Shown here: one piece after another, positions 25,604 through 34,496 of the stretch
Layout: each line of letters starts with the position of its first letter
Numbering within the stretch: the stretch's first letter is position 1
Origin: Neobacillus sp. CF12
GTDB lineage: Bacteria; Bacillota; Bacilli; Bacillales; Cytobacillaceae
NCBI RefSeq assembly: GCF_030348765.1
Contig: NZ_JAUCEU010000007.1
Coordinates: 1,048,501 to 1,112,500, forward strand
Reading direction: 5' to 3'
DNA length: 64,000 nt
Position numbers and translations under genes: made by a program
The notes under the pieces: generated by a model
What the model was told of the DNA's origin: nothing
The model's input: the letters and a program-made list of their open reading frames with translations, nothing else
Database searches by the model: none

Positions 25604-26764
25604 CTACTTCCCTAATACATCCTTGCTAATAATTTCTTTCATAATTTCAGATGTGCCGCCGTAAATACGTTGAACCCTTGCATCTGTATAGGCTCTTGAT
25701 ATCGGATATTCCTCCATATACCCATATCCGCCGAAAAGTTGTAGGCAACCATCAACAATCCGTCCTTGAGCTTCTGTTGTCGATAATTTCGCAATGCTGG
25801 CATCAGCCGTTGACAGTTGATTTCTTTCTAACTGCGCTAGACATTGATTCACATAGGCACGGTTCACTTTTGCTTCCGTTGTCATTTCAGCAATTTTATG
25901 ACGGATAACCTGCAGCTGGCTGAGAGGTTTTCCAAAGGCTTCGCGTTCATGTAAGTATTTAACCGTAATCTCTAAAGCCCCTTCCATTGCTCCACATGCT
26001 CCAACCGCTAGAATCGACCTCTCTCTTGGCAATTCACGCATTAATGTAATAAATCCTTGATCAAGTTGACCTAATATTTGGCTCGAATCCGCATTAACAC
26101 CTTCTAGGAATAATTCAGAAGTATCAGCTGAATGGAGTCCTATTTTCTTTAGTTTTTTTCCTTTCGTTAAACCGTTACTGTCACCTTCAATAATAAAGAG
26201 TGTTGTACCTTTTGCCGCAGGAACTGCTTGATTTGTTTTAGCCACCACAATGACAAAATCAAAATTCTGCCCATTAGAGATAAATGTTTTCGAGCCATTT
26301 ATCACGTATTTTCCCGTTGAAGTATTTTTGATTGCAGTGGTTCTTATACCCTGAAGGTCGCTTCCAGCACCAGGCTCTGTCATCGCAATAGCACCCACAA
26401 AGTCCCCAGAAGCCATTTTCGGTAAATAACGAATCTTTTGTTCTTCTGAGCCCGCGTTAAGAATATAATGGGCGACGATATTGGAATGAACAGCTAAGTT
26501 TCCCGAAATAGAGCTATAACCAAGCCTGCTAAATTCATCGACAATACTAGCTGCAAACTGTAAAGGTGCTCCTAAACCGCCATATTGCTCAGGAATATCC
26601 ACACAAAGCAGGCCAGCATCCCCTAGCTTTTTCCATAGTTCTCTTGGTATAATTCCATCCTGCTCCCATTTGGAATATTTGTCTTCTATTTCTTTTTTCG
26701 CAAAAGCTTCAATCGTTTTTCTGAATAAGGTGATTTCTTCTTCAATCGCAAGTGATTGGTTCAT
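25604..26764 (-). CDS. Acyl-CoA dehydrogenase, isovaleryl/long-chain type
   Basis: FAD-dependent flavoprotein of 386 residues, first gene of the operon. Family blocks: AMTEPGAGSDLQGI (128-140), AFGKPLSQLQVIRHKIAEM, FGGYGYMEEYPISRAYTDARV and RIYGGTSEIMKEI. The C-terminal YGGTSE carries Gly where medium-chain enzymes have the catalytic Glu. Instead Glu248 in ELPRERSILA fits the helix-G base used by isovaleryl-CoA and long-chain enzymes. That choice matches a branched or long substrate. ATG 26764 follows GTGAGGAG. A perfect sigma-54 promoter lies 40-55 bases upstream. Confidence 0.88.
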   Translation of the reverse strand: MNQSLAIEEEITLFRKTIEAFAKKEIEDKYSKWEQDGIIPRELWKKLGDAGLLCVDIPEQYGGLGAPLQFAASIVDEFSRLGYSSISGNLAVHSNIVAHYILNAGSEEQKIRYLPKMASGDFVGAIAMTEPGAGSDLQGIRTTAIKNTSTGKYVINGSKTFISNGQNFDFVIVVAKTNQAVPAAKGTTLFIIEGDSNGLTKGKKLKKIGLHSADTSELFLEGVNADSSQILGQLDQGFITLMRELPRERSILAVGACGAMEGALEITVKYLHEREAFGKPLSQLQVIRHKIAEMTTEAKVNRAYVNQCLAQLERNQLSTADASIAKLSTTEAQGRIVDGCLQLFGGYGYMEEYPISRAYTDARVQRIYGGTSEIMKEIISKDVLGK

Positions 26765-26803
26765 ATACTCTCCTCACTTTCCAGATTTTATATTTATATC
26801 TAT

Positions 26804-26819
26804 TGCAAGTTCTGTGCCA
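26804..26819 (-). promoter_or_regulatory. Sigma-54 promoter of the acyl-CoA operon
   Basis: On the minus strand TGGCAC-AGAAC-TTGCA matches the -24/-12 consensus (TGGCAC-N5-TTGCW) at every position. It stands 40-55 bases before the acyl-CoA dehydrogenase start and is activated presumably by the divergent sigma-54 regulator. Confidence 0.9.
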
Positions 26820-26871
26820 TTTTTTGATTATGAGTAAAGAGGGATTTTACCGCTCAATGTGTAAAGGAATG

Positions 26872-26920
26872 TTAACAGAAAATTGTTAATTGCAAATCAA
26901 TTAACACAAAATTATTAACG
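26872..26920. promoter_or_regulatory. Enhancer-like palindromes upstream of the sigma-54 promoter
   Basis: Overlapping inverted repeats between the divergent genes: TTAACAGAAAATTGTTAA (26872-26889), a perfect 9-bp palindrome TGTTAATTG-CAAAT-CAATTAACA (26884-26906), and TTAACACAAAATTATTAA (26902-26919). They lie 50-100 bases upstream of the -24 element, the usual place for activator binding, and also upstream of the regulator gene, so they may mediate autoregulation. Confidence 0.65.
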
Positions 26921-26967
26921 CTTACAGTTTCTTCTGCTATAATGACACTGAAAAGGAGTTGATCTAA

Positions 26968-28683
26968 TTGTTCGTTTCCGATCTCATGACAACAAATTTT
27001 GTCTGTTGCACTAAAGATCAAACGTTACGTGAATTACTTCCTATGTTTACTAAAACATCCTCCAATATCCTTCCGGTGGTGGATCATTTCAATAAATTGA
27101 TTGGAGTTATTACAAAGAATAAGGTTTTTCAATTTTTAACTACTCAACCAGCCTATGATACAACCATAGACCAATTCTACATCCCAGATCCCATCTTCCT
27201 TCGCCCTTCCGAGACAATCGATGATACAAGAAGACTGCTTTTGAAGCATAATATCGGACATGCACCCGTTGTTGACGAGAACAATATTCCCATTGGAGTG
27301 ATTTCAACAGAACAATTACTGTCTTCCTATAGTTTTGTTTATAGCCAATTAACATCTGTTCTCGAAATTGCCTATGATGCAATTATTCTTGTAAATAAAA
27401 AAGCAGAGATTACCATGGTTAACCGTGGATTCACCGATTTATTCGGATTAACGAGCAAGGATGTATTAAATAAATCTACTAGTGTATTATTTCCTGAACT
27501 AGAAATAGAAAATGTCATTTCCAGCGGGATAAGCATCCACAATACCCCGCAAATTATTGCCGGACAGCAATCTCTTATTTCCATCCTTCCAATTAAGGAA
27601 AATGGCGAAACCATCAGTGCCATATGTAAAGTGACGTACCGGGGGTTAACGCATCTACACGAAGCTTTAACAAAAGTGAAAAAGCTGGAAAAACAATTAT
27701 TTGATTATCAAAAAGAGATCAATGAAATGAAAGGAACAAAGTATACGTTATTTGATATTGCCGGTGAATCAGAAGCCATCCGGAAAGTAAAACACGAAGC
27801 GACCTTAGCCTCAAAGAGCATGTCTACCGTTTTAATCATTGGCGAAAGCGGAACCGGGAAAGAATTATTTGCGCAAGGAATCCATGCCACTTCCGCACAA
27901 AGCGGGCCATTTGTTCAAGTAAATTGTGCCGCTATTCCACCTGAATTATTGGAATCCGAATTTTTTGGATATGCAGAAGGCGCCTTTACAGGTGCCAAGA
28001 AAGGCGGTATGAAAGGCAAATTTGAACTTGCACAAAACGGAACCATTTTCTTGGATGAAATCGGTGATATGTCTCTTCCATTACAAACGAAAATTTTACG
28101 GGTGTTGCAAGAAAAAGAATTTCAGCCAATCGGCAGCTCTAAAACCATTCATTTAAATACAAAAATCATTGCGGCCACAAATCAGAATATCGAACAATTG
28201 GTGGCCGAAGGAAAGTTTAGAGAAGATTTATACTATCGCTTAAATATTTTGCGATTAAATATTCCACCTCTACGAGATAGACTAGAAGATTTACCAGACA
28301 TTATTCAAGCCATTATCTATCGTTTGAATCGAAGCGGCTTTTATATAAAAGGTGTTACACATTCTGCTTTGACCAAACTAATGAAACATTCTTGGCCAGG
28401 AAATGTTCGTGAACTCCAAAATATACTTGAAAGAGCAGCCAATCTAAAAACGGGAGATTATATTGATGGTGACGATATACCAAACTTCGTCCAACATCAT
28501 GTAGAAAAAACAGATGCAAAACCGGCTCCTTCCACCTTTAAAGATCGCTTGGACTTTACAGAGAAAGATTTGATTCTTTCTGCCCTAAAAGAAGCAAAAG
28601 GAAATAAGTCAAAAGCCAGTGAAATTCTTGGTATCAGTCGTCCTTGGCTTTATGCAAAATTGAAAAAATACCAATTGAACTAA
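26968..28683 (+). CDS. Sigma-54-dependent activator with CBS pair and PAS-like domain
   Basis: A 571-residue bacterial enhancer-binding protein. Order: two CBS motifs (about 1-115, starting [13 protein letters not shown]), a PAS-like segment (about 125-225, [22 protein letters not shown]), a coiled linker, AAA+ domain (about 265-490) with Walker A GESGTGKE, the sigma-54 contact loop [11 protein letters not shown], Walker [12 protein letters not shown] and the arginine-finger region, then a Fis-type helix-turn-helix ([23 protein letters not shown]) at the end. Start TTG 26968 has AAAGGAG 9 bases upstream. CBS pairs bind adenine nucleotides and PAS may bind an acyl signal. It is divergent from the acyl-CoA operon and next to a second sigma-54 operon, so it very likely activates both. 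Confidence 0.93.
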   Translation: MFVSDLMTTNFVCCTKDQTLRELLPMFTKTSSNILPVVDHFNKLIGVITKNKVFQFLTTQPAYDTTIDQFYIPDPIFLRPSETIDDTRRLLLKHNIGHAPVVDENNIPIGVISTEQLLSSYSFVYSQLTSVLEIAYDAIILVNKKAEITMVNRGFTDLFGLTSKDVLNKSTSVLFPELEIENVISSGISIHNTPQIIAGQQSLISILPIKENGETISAICKVTYRGLTHLHEALTKVKKLEKQLFDYQKEINEMKGTKYTLFDIAGESEAIRKVKHEATLASKSMSTVLIIGESGTGKELFAQGIHATSAQSGPFVQVNCAAIPPELLESEFFGYAEGAFTGAKKGGMKGKFELAQNGTIFLDEIGDMSLPLQTKILRVLQEKEFQPIGSSKTIHLNTKIIAATNQNIEQLVAEGKFREDLYYRLNILRLNIPPLRDRLEDLPDIIQAIIYRLNRSGFYIKGVTHSALTKLMKHSWPGNVRELQNILERAANLKTGDYIDGDDIPNFVQHHVEKTDAKPAPSTFKDRLDFTEKDLILSALKEAKGNKSKASEILGISRPWLYAKLKKYQLN

Positions 28684-28725
28684 ATCCGATAATTAGCTTC
28701 TAAGTAATATACCAAATAGATACAA

Positions 28726-28760
28726 AGTGAGGTTGGGCAAAAATGGCTCTACCTCACTGT
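28726..28760. terminator. Hairpin between convergent regulator and hydratase genes
   Basis: AGTGAGGT (28726-28733) pairs with ACCTCACT (28751-28758) around a 17-base loop; a short T-rich flank follows (GTATTGTTT). It probably terminates both convergent transcripts. Confidence 0.6.
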
Positions 28761-28765
28761 ATTGT

Positions 28766-29554
28766 TTAATAACCCTTAAAATTTGGTATCCTTTTCTCTG
28801 CAAACGCTGCTAGTCCTTCTTGAAAATCATATGACCGGGTATGATTCTTTAGTGCCAATAATTCTTGTCTTAATGCAATATCAAGCGGCTGCTCTTGACC
28901 GTCTCTAGCAAGCCTTTTCATTTCTCTTAATACAAGCGGGCTCTTAGCAGAAATTTTATCTGCTATTTCCTGTACTGCTCTTTCTAGTTCTTCTGCTGGG
29001 ACCACTTCATTTACCAATCCATATTCTTTCATTTTCTGGCCTGTTATAAATTCTCCGGTAAATAACAAATACTTTGCGTGGTTCATTCCTATTTTCCGTG
29101 GCAGTCTTACAGCCCCGCCTCCACCAGGAAGAACGCCAAAATTTGCATGGCCATCTCCAATCTTTGCTTTTTCAGATGCAATAACAATGTCTGCGGTCAT
29201 TGCTATTTCTAAGCCACCTGCTGCCGTAATCCCATTTAGTGCCGCTATTACAGGTTTGGATAAATTGTTTAGAATTTCAAATATTCCCCCTGCTATATCT
29301 AACAAGCCCTTCTGCCCATTTGGCTTTTTTTCTAAATCAGCTAGCAATTCTTTTAAATCAGCTCCGGCACAAAACGCTTTCCCTTTTCCAGATAAGACAA
29401 TAACTCGAACGGAATCATCTTGTTCCACCTCCTGAAGAATCTCTACCAGTTCTGTTAATAAGGTTTTGGAAATGGAATTCATCTCTTCAGGTCGATTCAA
29501 ATAAATCCACGCTGTTTGATTTTTTCTTTCATGAATAATTGTTTGATAAGCCAT
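28766..29554 (-). CDS. Enoyl-CoA hydratase family protein
   Basis: A crotonase of about 262 residues. Oxyanion motifs are GKGKAFCAGADLKELL and NGITAAGGLEIAM, the latter with the first catalytic Glu. The second loop reads FGVLPGGGGAVRLPR without the second Glu, so the exact reaction (hydratase, isomerase or hydrolase) is open. ATG 29554 is chosen for GTGAGG at 6 bases. It follows the MaoC-type gene by 23 bases and shares its sigma-54 promoter. Confidence 0.86.
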   Translation of the reverse strand: MAYQTIIHERKNQTAWIYLNRPEEMNSISKTLLTELVEILQEVEQDDSVRVIVLSGKGKAFCAGADLKELLADLEKKPNGQKGLLDIAGGIFEILNNLSKPVIAALNGITAAGGLEIAMTADIVIASEKAKIGDGHANFGVLPGGGGAVRLPRKIGMNHAKYLLFTGEFITGQKMKEYGLVNEVVPAEELERAVQEIADKISAKSPLVLREMKRLARDGQEQPLDIALRQELLALKNHTRSYDFQEGLAAFAEKRIPNFKGY

Positions 29555-29577
29555 ATAAATCCTCACCCTTCGTGCTA

Positions 29578-30000
29578 TTATTTTGATACAAGTGCAGATA
29601 TTTCTGCCTTTAATACCTGAACACCATCATTTTTAAAAGTTGAAAGTAGCAAAGTAACTTCCCCAGACTCTTTTCGTTCTTCCAATTCTATTACTTCAGT
29701 AGTGACATAAAGGACATCATCAGGAAACACAGGTTTAGTAAATTTAAGATTATTGACCCCTGTTCCAGCGATGACATCATCACCCAATATCCCTGTTTCG
29801 ACCCATAATTTAAATGAGAGACTTAGAGTATGTAACCCTGAAGCGATAATTCCTCTAAATCTGCTCTCCTTCGCTTTTTCCTCATCAATATGCATATACT
29901 GCGGATCAAATTGGGAAGCAAATGCAATAATTTCTTCCTTGCTTACTTTATAGGACATTGTCTCAAACCTCTGCCCGATGGATAACTCAGCAAATTTCAT
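29578..30000 (-). CDS. MaoC-like (R)-specific enoyl-CoA hydratase
   Basis: A 140-residue single hot-dog-domain protein. The MaoC/PhaJ hydratase motif is visible as FASQFDPQYMHIDEEKAKESRFRGIIASGLHTLS, with the catalytic Asp and His in DPQYMHID. Such enzymes hydrate 2-enoyl-CoA to (R)-3-hydroxyacyl-CoA. First gene of a two-gene operon behind the second sigma-54 promoter. ATG 30000 follows TGAGGTGAGGAT. Confidence 0.88.
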   Translation of the reverse strand: MKFAELSIGQRFETMSYKVSKEEIIAFASQFDPQYMHIDEEKAKESRFRGIIASGLHTLSLSFKLWVETGILGDDVIAGTGVNNLKFTKPVFPDDVLYVTTEVIELEERKESGEVTLLLSTFKNDGVQVLKAEISALVSK

Positions 30001-30024
30001 ATCCTCACCTCATACTTTTACAAT

Positions 30025-30040
30025 TGCAACTTTCGTGCCA
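30025..30040 (-). promoter_or_regulatory. Sigma-54 promoter of the maoC-hydratase operon
   Basis: On the minus strand TGGCAC-GAAAG-TTGCA, again a complete match to the -24/-12 consensus, 25-40 bases before the MaoC-type start. Its presence beside the activator gene makes a two-operon regulon likely. Confidence 0.9.
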
Positions 30041-30087
30041 ACTTCAATTTTCCTACTCTATCAATCATTTCCTTTACACAAAATAAA

Positions 30088-30140
30088 AACCTGTAAAGCA
30101 TTCTTAACAATTTCTGTTTAGAATGCTTTACAGGTTGTAA
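30088..30140 (-). terminator. Terminator of the helD gene, overlapping a possible enhancer
   Basis: Perfect 16-bp stem AACCTGTAAAGCATTC/GAATGCTTTACAGGTT, followed on the minus strand by TTTTATTTTG. The 17-base apex (30104-30120) reads, on the minus strand, TAAACAGAAATTGTTAA. This is nearly identical to the TTAACAGAAAATTGTTAA element of the first sigma-54 operon and lies about 65-80 bases upstream of the second sigma-54 promoter. Confidence 0.75.
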
Positions 30141-30165
30141 ATATTATATGAATATCGGATTTATT

Positions 30166-32475
30166 TCATTTCGTATCAAAATGGTTAGCTGCAGCTCTAT
30201 CTAATAATAGGTTTGAAGGTTCGCTCCCATATACATACAATCTATGCATCGGCCTCGTCATCGCCACATACAACAATTTAATATCTAATTCTTCTTCGCT
30301 AAACACTTCCTCCAAGGAGAGGACCAGTACAGCATCAAATTCTAATCCTTTTGAAAGGTAGGAAGGTAAAATTACAACGCTTCCCTTTTTCATATCTTCT
30401 TTTTCTTCTAGTAATTGGATTGGAAGATTGCTATTTTCTAGCATTTTATGTATTCGCATACACTCGCTGTCGGTTCTTCCAATGATCGCAATTGAATTCA
30501 GATCTTCCTCTTTCAGTAATTGAACATCGCGTTCAATTATCTCTCTAATCTGCGAAAGATTGGCTGGATCAATTTTTGTAAAACGTGGTTTGTCTCCATG
30601 TCGAATGACTGGCTCAACTGTCGGCAAATCTTTCTTCATAATCGAAAGAATGTCATTTGCTAACTTCATAATCTCGACAGTCGTACGATAACTTTTTTGT
30701 AAAGAATGATAATTTGCATTTGGAAAAACTTCCTTTACTAACGGCTCCCAGCTATTTAATCCTCTATAAGAATGAATCCCTTGGGCCAAATCGCCAACAA
30801 TCGTAAACAAATCTGTTTCAAAGCCTTCCTTTAATGCTGCAAATTGAAAATAGCTATAATCTTGAGCCTCATCAATGAAAACACTCTTCATTTTATATTT
30901 TTCATCGATTCCTTCAAGTTTCGCCTTCATATAAAATAAAGGAGCTAAATCCTCTAGTTCTAACGCTTTTTTAGCAAAAATCCTTTGGCTGTATTGACTC
31001 AGTTTCTTGCACTCTCTTTCTGAAAGAGTACTTGAATACTTTTGTAAAAGTTCAGCGGATGTCATTAGTTCCTTATATAAGGTAAAAATATCCTTTCTTA
31101 CAAAAGGATCCAAATAATTCTTAACTGCAACCTTCGATTCTTGCTCCACCGTACTAATTCTTTTTGCTTTTGTATCCATCAGGTAGACTACTTTTTCTTT
31201 TCTTTTTTCTGAATCCAGTTTGCTGGTGTATAGTGCTTTATCTAAGGCATCGTCATATTTTGTTTTAATTTTAGACAGCATAATCGACTTTTTTAATCTT
31301 ACATCATTGGCTAATAAATTTTTTATTTTATCCAATCTACGATAAATCGGTAAGTAGTGAAATTCTTGTAAAAATAGTTTTTTAATTTTTTCCCCTCTCA
31401 TTAGGAGTGATTTTTCGATGATAAAATCCTCTGAAGGTGCTAAATTGAGTTCAATTTCTTTCAAATAGTTATCAATTAATTCTTTAAACGCCAGTGAGCC
31501 TTTATATCCAGACACCCAATGCAGCCATTTTGATTTCGCTTCACCTTTCAGAAGTGTCATTAATTTTGAGTTAGGAGATAATAGTTTCATTTTCTTCTCT
31601 AAACTTTTTCTCATAAAATCAATATAGGTGGTTTGTTTAATCTTATTGACCCCTAAATCTGGCAGAACGGCGGAAATATAATCAATGAACAATCGGTTTG
31701 GTGCGAGAATCATTAATTTTTCTGGAGGAAATCGATACCCAGATGAGTAGAGAAAGTAGGATATTCTATGGAGGGCAATGGTTGTTTTTCCACTGCCAGC
31801 AGCCCCTTGAACGATGATGGGGTGTTTAAGAGATGCTCGGATTACTTCATTTTGTTCATTTTGAATAGTGGCAACAATTTCTGTTAAACGATTGTCAGCC
31901 TTACCTGATAAAGATTTCTGCAGTAGTTCATCATGAGTGGTTAAATCGATATCTCTGATTTCTTTCAGTAAACCTTCTTCTATTTCATACTGCCTTTTAA
32001 GAGATAAATAGCCGCTTTGCGTTTCTCCATAAGCGTCATACGTGACATCCCCCAGTCGGCCATCGTAGTAAACATTTGCAATCGGTGACCGCCAATCGAC
32101 AATGATCGGTATCTGGTTCACACGATCAAACAGCGATGCTTTCCCAATATATAAAATCTCTTCATTGGTATCACCGCTGCTCGTAAAATTAATTCTTGAA
32201 AAGTACGGTTTGCCAATCACGCTTTCTAATCTTTCCAATTCACTCTTTGCCAGTTCTAAATACTGAGCATTAGTCAAAAGAGTCATATAGCTTAAACTGC
32301 TATCTGAAGTATCAAGTTCGGCAAAAGCTTCCTTCAGATTTTCAACAAATTGTTCTTTATTCCCCTTTGACATTTCCAAAACACTTTTTATGTATTCCTT
32401 GGTAAACTCTAAGCGCTCAATTTCTAATTGATAATCCTTGTGCTCACGAACTGATTTTTGTTTTTTTGAACTCAT
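30166..32475 (-). CDS. helD: RNA polymerase recycling motor ATPase HelD
   Basis: A 769-residue UvrD/Rep-like SF1 ATPase that binds stalled RNA polymerase and releases nucleic acid. The N-terminal coiled coil (YQLEIERLEFTKEYIKSVLE) inserts into the secondary channel. Walker A is VQGAAGSGKTTIALHRI near residue 222; Walker B is KSVFIDEAQDYSYFQF; late motifs are KSYRTTVEIMKLAND, LSKGLEFDAVLVL and LLYVAMTRPMHRLYVYG. Length equals the B. subtilis protein (774). ATG 32475 has a weak upstream site (ACGGTTTAAGAG). It is a single-gene unit ending in the hairpin at 30088. Confidence 0.93.
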   Translation of the reverse strand: MSSKKQKSVREHKDYQLEIERLEFTKEYIKSVLEMSKGNKEQFVENLKEAFAELDTSDSSLSYMTLLTNAQYLELAKSELERLESVIGKPYFSRINFTSSGDTNEEILYIGKASLFDRVNQIPIIVDWRSPIANVYYDGRLGDVTYDAYGETQSGYLSLKRQYEIEEGLLKEIRDIDLTTHDELLQKSLSGKADNRLTEIVATIQNEQNEVIRASLKHPIIVQGAAGSGKTTIALHRISYFLYSSGYRFPPEKLMILAPNRLFIDYISAVLPDLGVNKIKQTTYIDFMRKSLEKKMKLLSPNSKLMTLLKGEAKSKWLHWVSGYKGSLAFKELIDNYLKEIELNLAPSEDFIIEKSLLMRGEKIKKLFLQEFHYLPIYRRLDKIKNLLANDVRLKKSIMLSKIKTKYDDALDKALYTSKLDSEKRKEKVVYLMDTKAKRISTVEQESKVAVKNYLDPFVRKDIFTLYKELMTSAELLQKYSSTLSERECKKLSQYSQRIFAKKALELEDLAPLFYMKAKLEGIDEKYKMKSVFIDEAQDYSYFQFAALKEGFETDLFTIVGDLAQGIHSYRGLNSWEPLVKEVFPNANYHSLQKSYRTTVEIMKLANDILSIMKKDLPTVEPVIRHGDKPRFTKIDPANLSQIREIIERDVQLLKEEDLNSIAIIGRTDSECMRIHKMLENSNLPIQLLEEKEDMKKGSVVILPSYLSKGLEFDAVLVLSLEEVFSEEELDIKLLYVAMTRPMHRLYVYGSEPSNLLLDRAAANHFDTK

Positions 32476-32527
32476 TCTCTTAAACCGTCACCTCTCCATT
32501 TGGAAATTCAAACAGCACAAAAAGAAA

Positions 32528-32557
32528 CATCTACAAACCTTTTGTAGATGCTTTTTT
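32528..32557. terminator. Bidirectional terminator
   Basis: Perfect 10-bp stem CATCTACAAA/TTTGTAGATG with a 3-base loop, followed by CTTTTTTT on the plus strand and TTTCTTTTTG on the minus strand. It lies between the small membrane protein gene and helD and insulates helD. Confidence 0.8.
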
Positions 32558-32606
32558 TAACAGTGGAGATATATTTTACCATTTGGAAAGTGAAAATACA
32601 ATATTT

Positions 32607-32792
32607 TTATCCTTGAAAATATAGTAAAGCTATTAGGAAAATGATTAGTCCTATTAAAAGAATCGGACCCACACCTGTACTATATACAATGTATATTTTA
32701 ATATGAAGAATCGCATGAACAATCAGGATGACTAGTATGCATATGAGTACTAAAATGGCTATTTGTACATTTCGATTACGATACCGATTCAA
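32607..32792 (-). CDS. Small two-helix membrane protein (61 aa)
   Basis: TTG 32792 with GGGAG 8 bases upstream opens a 61-residue frame: a basic head MNRYRNRN, a helix VQIAILVLICILVILIVHAI, a short link, and a second helix VGPILLIGLIIFLIALLYF. The family was not recognised. The good ribosome site and the terminator after it support a real gene. It is divergent from the EcsC-like gene. Confidence 0.6.
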   Translation of the reverse strand: MNRYRNRNVQIAILVLICILVILIVHAILHIKIYIVYSTGVGPILLIGLIIFLIALLYFQG

Positions 32793-33021
32793 CGAATTTG
32801 CTCCCTTCTAGAACACTATAGGGGCACAGAGTGTACCAGTTAACTTTCTACTTTATATAAATATTTTCGTTTAGCTTGAAATATTCCTTTCAGAAAGTGT
32901 TCGTATCCTATTCAAGAATTGCTGTTTAAAAAATTGGTACATATTAATATTGAAACTTGTTAGTTGTTTTTTACGTATATACTTACAAACCTATTTAATT
33001 GATGAAAATGGAGTGAATGTT

Positions 33022-33837
33022 TTGATAGATGTAGAATCAACGGATTATCTAAAGGAAGAATTGAGAAAGATCGAAACATGGGAAAATGAACAAAAGGATT
33101 TATGGTTCTGGGAAAAGATTGGCCGTTTACCCTTCATGCTGCTTGATAAGCTGACGCCTAAATTTATTCAAGATAAAATCGGTTTAGCGATCGATGAATT
33201 AGGAAACTACATCCAGACTGGCGGCCAATATTTAATTAAAGAAGAAAATATACTGAAGAAGATTGCACCCCATACTCCATCCAATGAACTTCATGTTGGA
33301 TTACTTGAACAAGTTCCCATTAGCCAAATGGATAAGATTGCCGATGAGATTGCAAATTCTAGAACGAAAATAGCAACCGTTCAAGGTGCAACCACTGGAA
33401 TTGGCGGGATTTTTACCCTTGCCGTTGATATCCCTGTTCTTTTAGGATTATCACTTAAAGTCTTACAGGAGATTTCCTTATGTTATGGGTATGATCCGAA
33501 AGAAAAATCCGAAAGAATTTTCATTGTAAAATGTTTGCAATTTACTTCCTCCGATATTGTTGGGAAAAAAGCAATTTTAGACGATCTTTCTTCCTTTCAT
33601 CAAGGCAGTCAAAATCAACAAATGATCTCCCAATTGCAGGGGTGGCGTGAAGTTGTAACCACTTATCGCGATTCATTTGGCTGGAAAAAACTCTTTCAAA
33701 TGATCCCGATTGCAGGAATGATATTCGGCGCGTTTATTAATCGCTCGTCCATTAGTGATGTTGCTGAAGCAGGAAAAATGTTATTCCGAAAACGGAGAAT
33801 TATGGAACGGCTAACTCAAATTGAACAGGGTAATTAA
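33022..33837 (+). CDS. EcsC family protein
   Basis: About 271 residues with the EcsC signature: a tryptophan-rich start (YLKEELRKIETWENEQKDLWFWEKIG), IADEIANSRTKIATVQGATTGIGGIFTLAVDIPVLLGLSLKVLQEI with glycine-rich hydrophobic helices, and RSSISDVAEAGKMLFRKRRIMERL at the end. Bacillus EcsC is tied to an ABC export/protein secretion locus, but most family members have no known role; there is no ABC neighbour here. TTG 33022 is preferred (GGAG 8 bases upstream); an upstream in-frame TTG at 32950 has no good ribosome site. Confidence 0.82.
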   Translation: MIDVESTDYLKEELRKIETWENEQKDLWFWEKIGRLPFMLLDKLTPKFIQDKIGLAIDELGNYIQTGGQYLIKEENILKKIAPHTPSNELHVGLLEQVPISQMDKIADEIANSRTKIATVQGATTGIGGIFTLAVDIPVLLGLSLKVLQEISLCYGYDPKEKSERIFIVKCLQFTSSDIVGKKAILDDLSSFHQGSQNQQMISQLQGWREVVTTYRDSFGWKKLFQMIPIAGMIFGAFINRSSISDVAEAGKMLFRKRRIMERLTQIEQGN

Positions 33838-33867
33838 ATCTTTTAATAAAACTGTTTTGCTTTTAAA

Positions 33868-33914
33868 AAGTGCCAAGCACCTTCCAACATATCGGACAGT
33901 ACCTGGCACTCAAA
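33868..33914. repeat. Imperfect GTGCCTGGCAC-family hairpin
   Basis: AAGTGCCAAGCACCTTCC and GGACAGTACCTGGCACTC form an imperfect hairpin 30 bases after the EcsC-like stop. It is related to the perfect hairpins at 9170 and 19821 but has drifted; it may still act as a terminator. Confidence 0.55.
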
Positions 33915-33976
33915 TTTTAAGCAAGTAATATTTCTTTTTTTCACACACTGGCTAAAAAATGAATAATTTATTCATT

Positions 33977-34321
33977 TCACCTAAACACTTCTTCAATAAT
34001 TGAGCTTCCCTCTGTAGTTTCCGCATCAAGCCATTGCCAATTTTCATATAGTCTAATTCGTCCGTCAGGCAAGATTTTGGGAGTAGAAACACATTTGCCT
34101 CCTCTAATTTCAGATTTGGAATTCACGTGATTGTATCTGAATTCTAAGGAACCATCTTTCCTCACAATTCCAATTAATGTCCCTTGTACGATATCTCCAC
34201 CACCATAAGTTGCCGAGATAATGTTTCCTTCCTGTTTGTATTCAAAGAAAGTTTGTGAAGAAACTTCTCCATTTTCTGTATTCTCAATTGAAACAAAATG
34301 ACGCCCATTATAATTTATCAT
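33977..34321 (-). CDS. Conserved hypothetical protein (114 aa)
   Basis: A small soluble, beta-rich protein: [75 protein letters not shown]. Bacillus homologues are sometimes labelled n-acetylglutamate synthase, but the fold looks like a repeated beta-hairpin domain and no acetyltransferase motif is visible. Good ribosome site (AAGGGAAGGAG). Function is unknown. Confidence 0.7.
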   Translation of the reverse strand: MINYNGRHFVSIENTENGEVSSQTFFEYKQEGNIISATYGGGDIVQGTLIGIVRKDGSLEFRYNHVNSKSEIRGGKCVSTPKILPDGRIRLYENWQWLDAETTEGSSIIEEVFR

Positions 34322-34496
34322 TACATACTCCTTCCCTTGCCTTCTAAATTAAATTAATCATATCATTGAATTCCTCGGCTTGCCTGCATCAACACCTAAA
34401 AATATAGAAAACTGAAGATGATATTACTCAGTCAGTCCAAAATTGTCTGAATTTGGTTGAAATATGTTAAGCTAATAGGTGAAAAGGGGGAATTGA

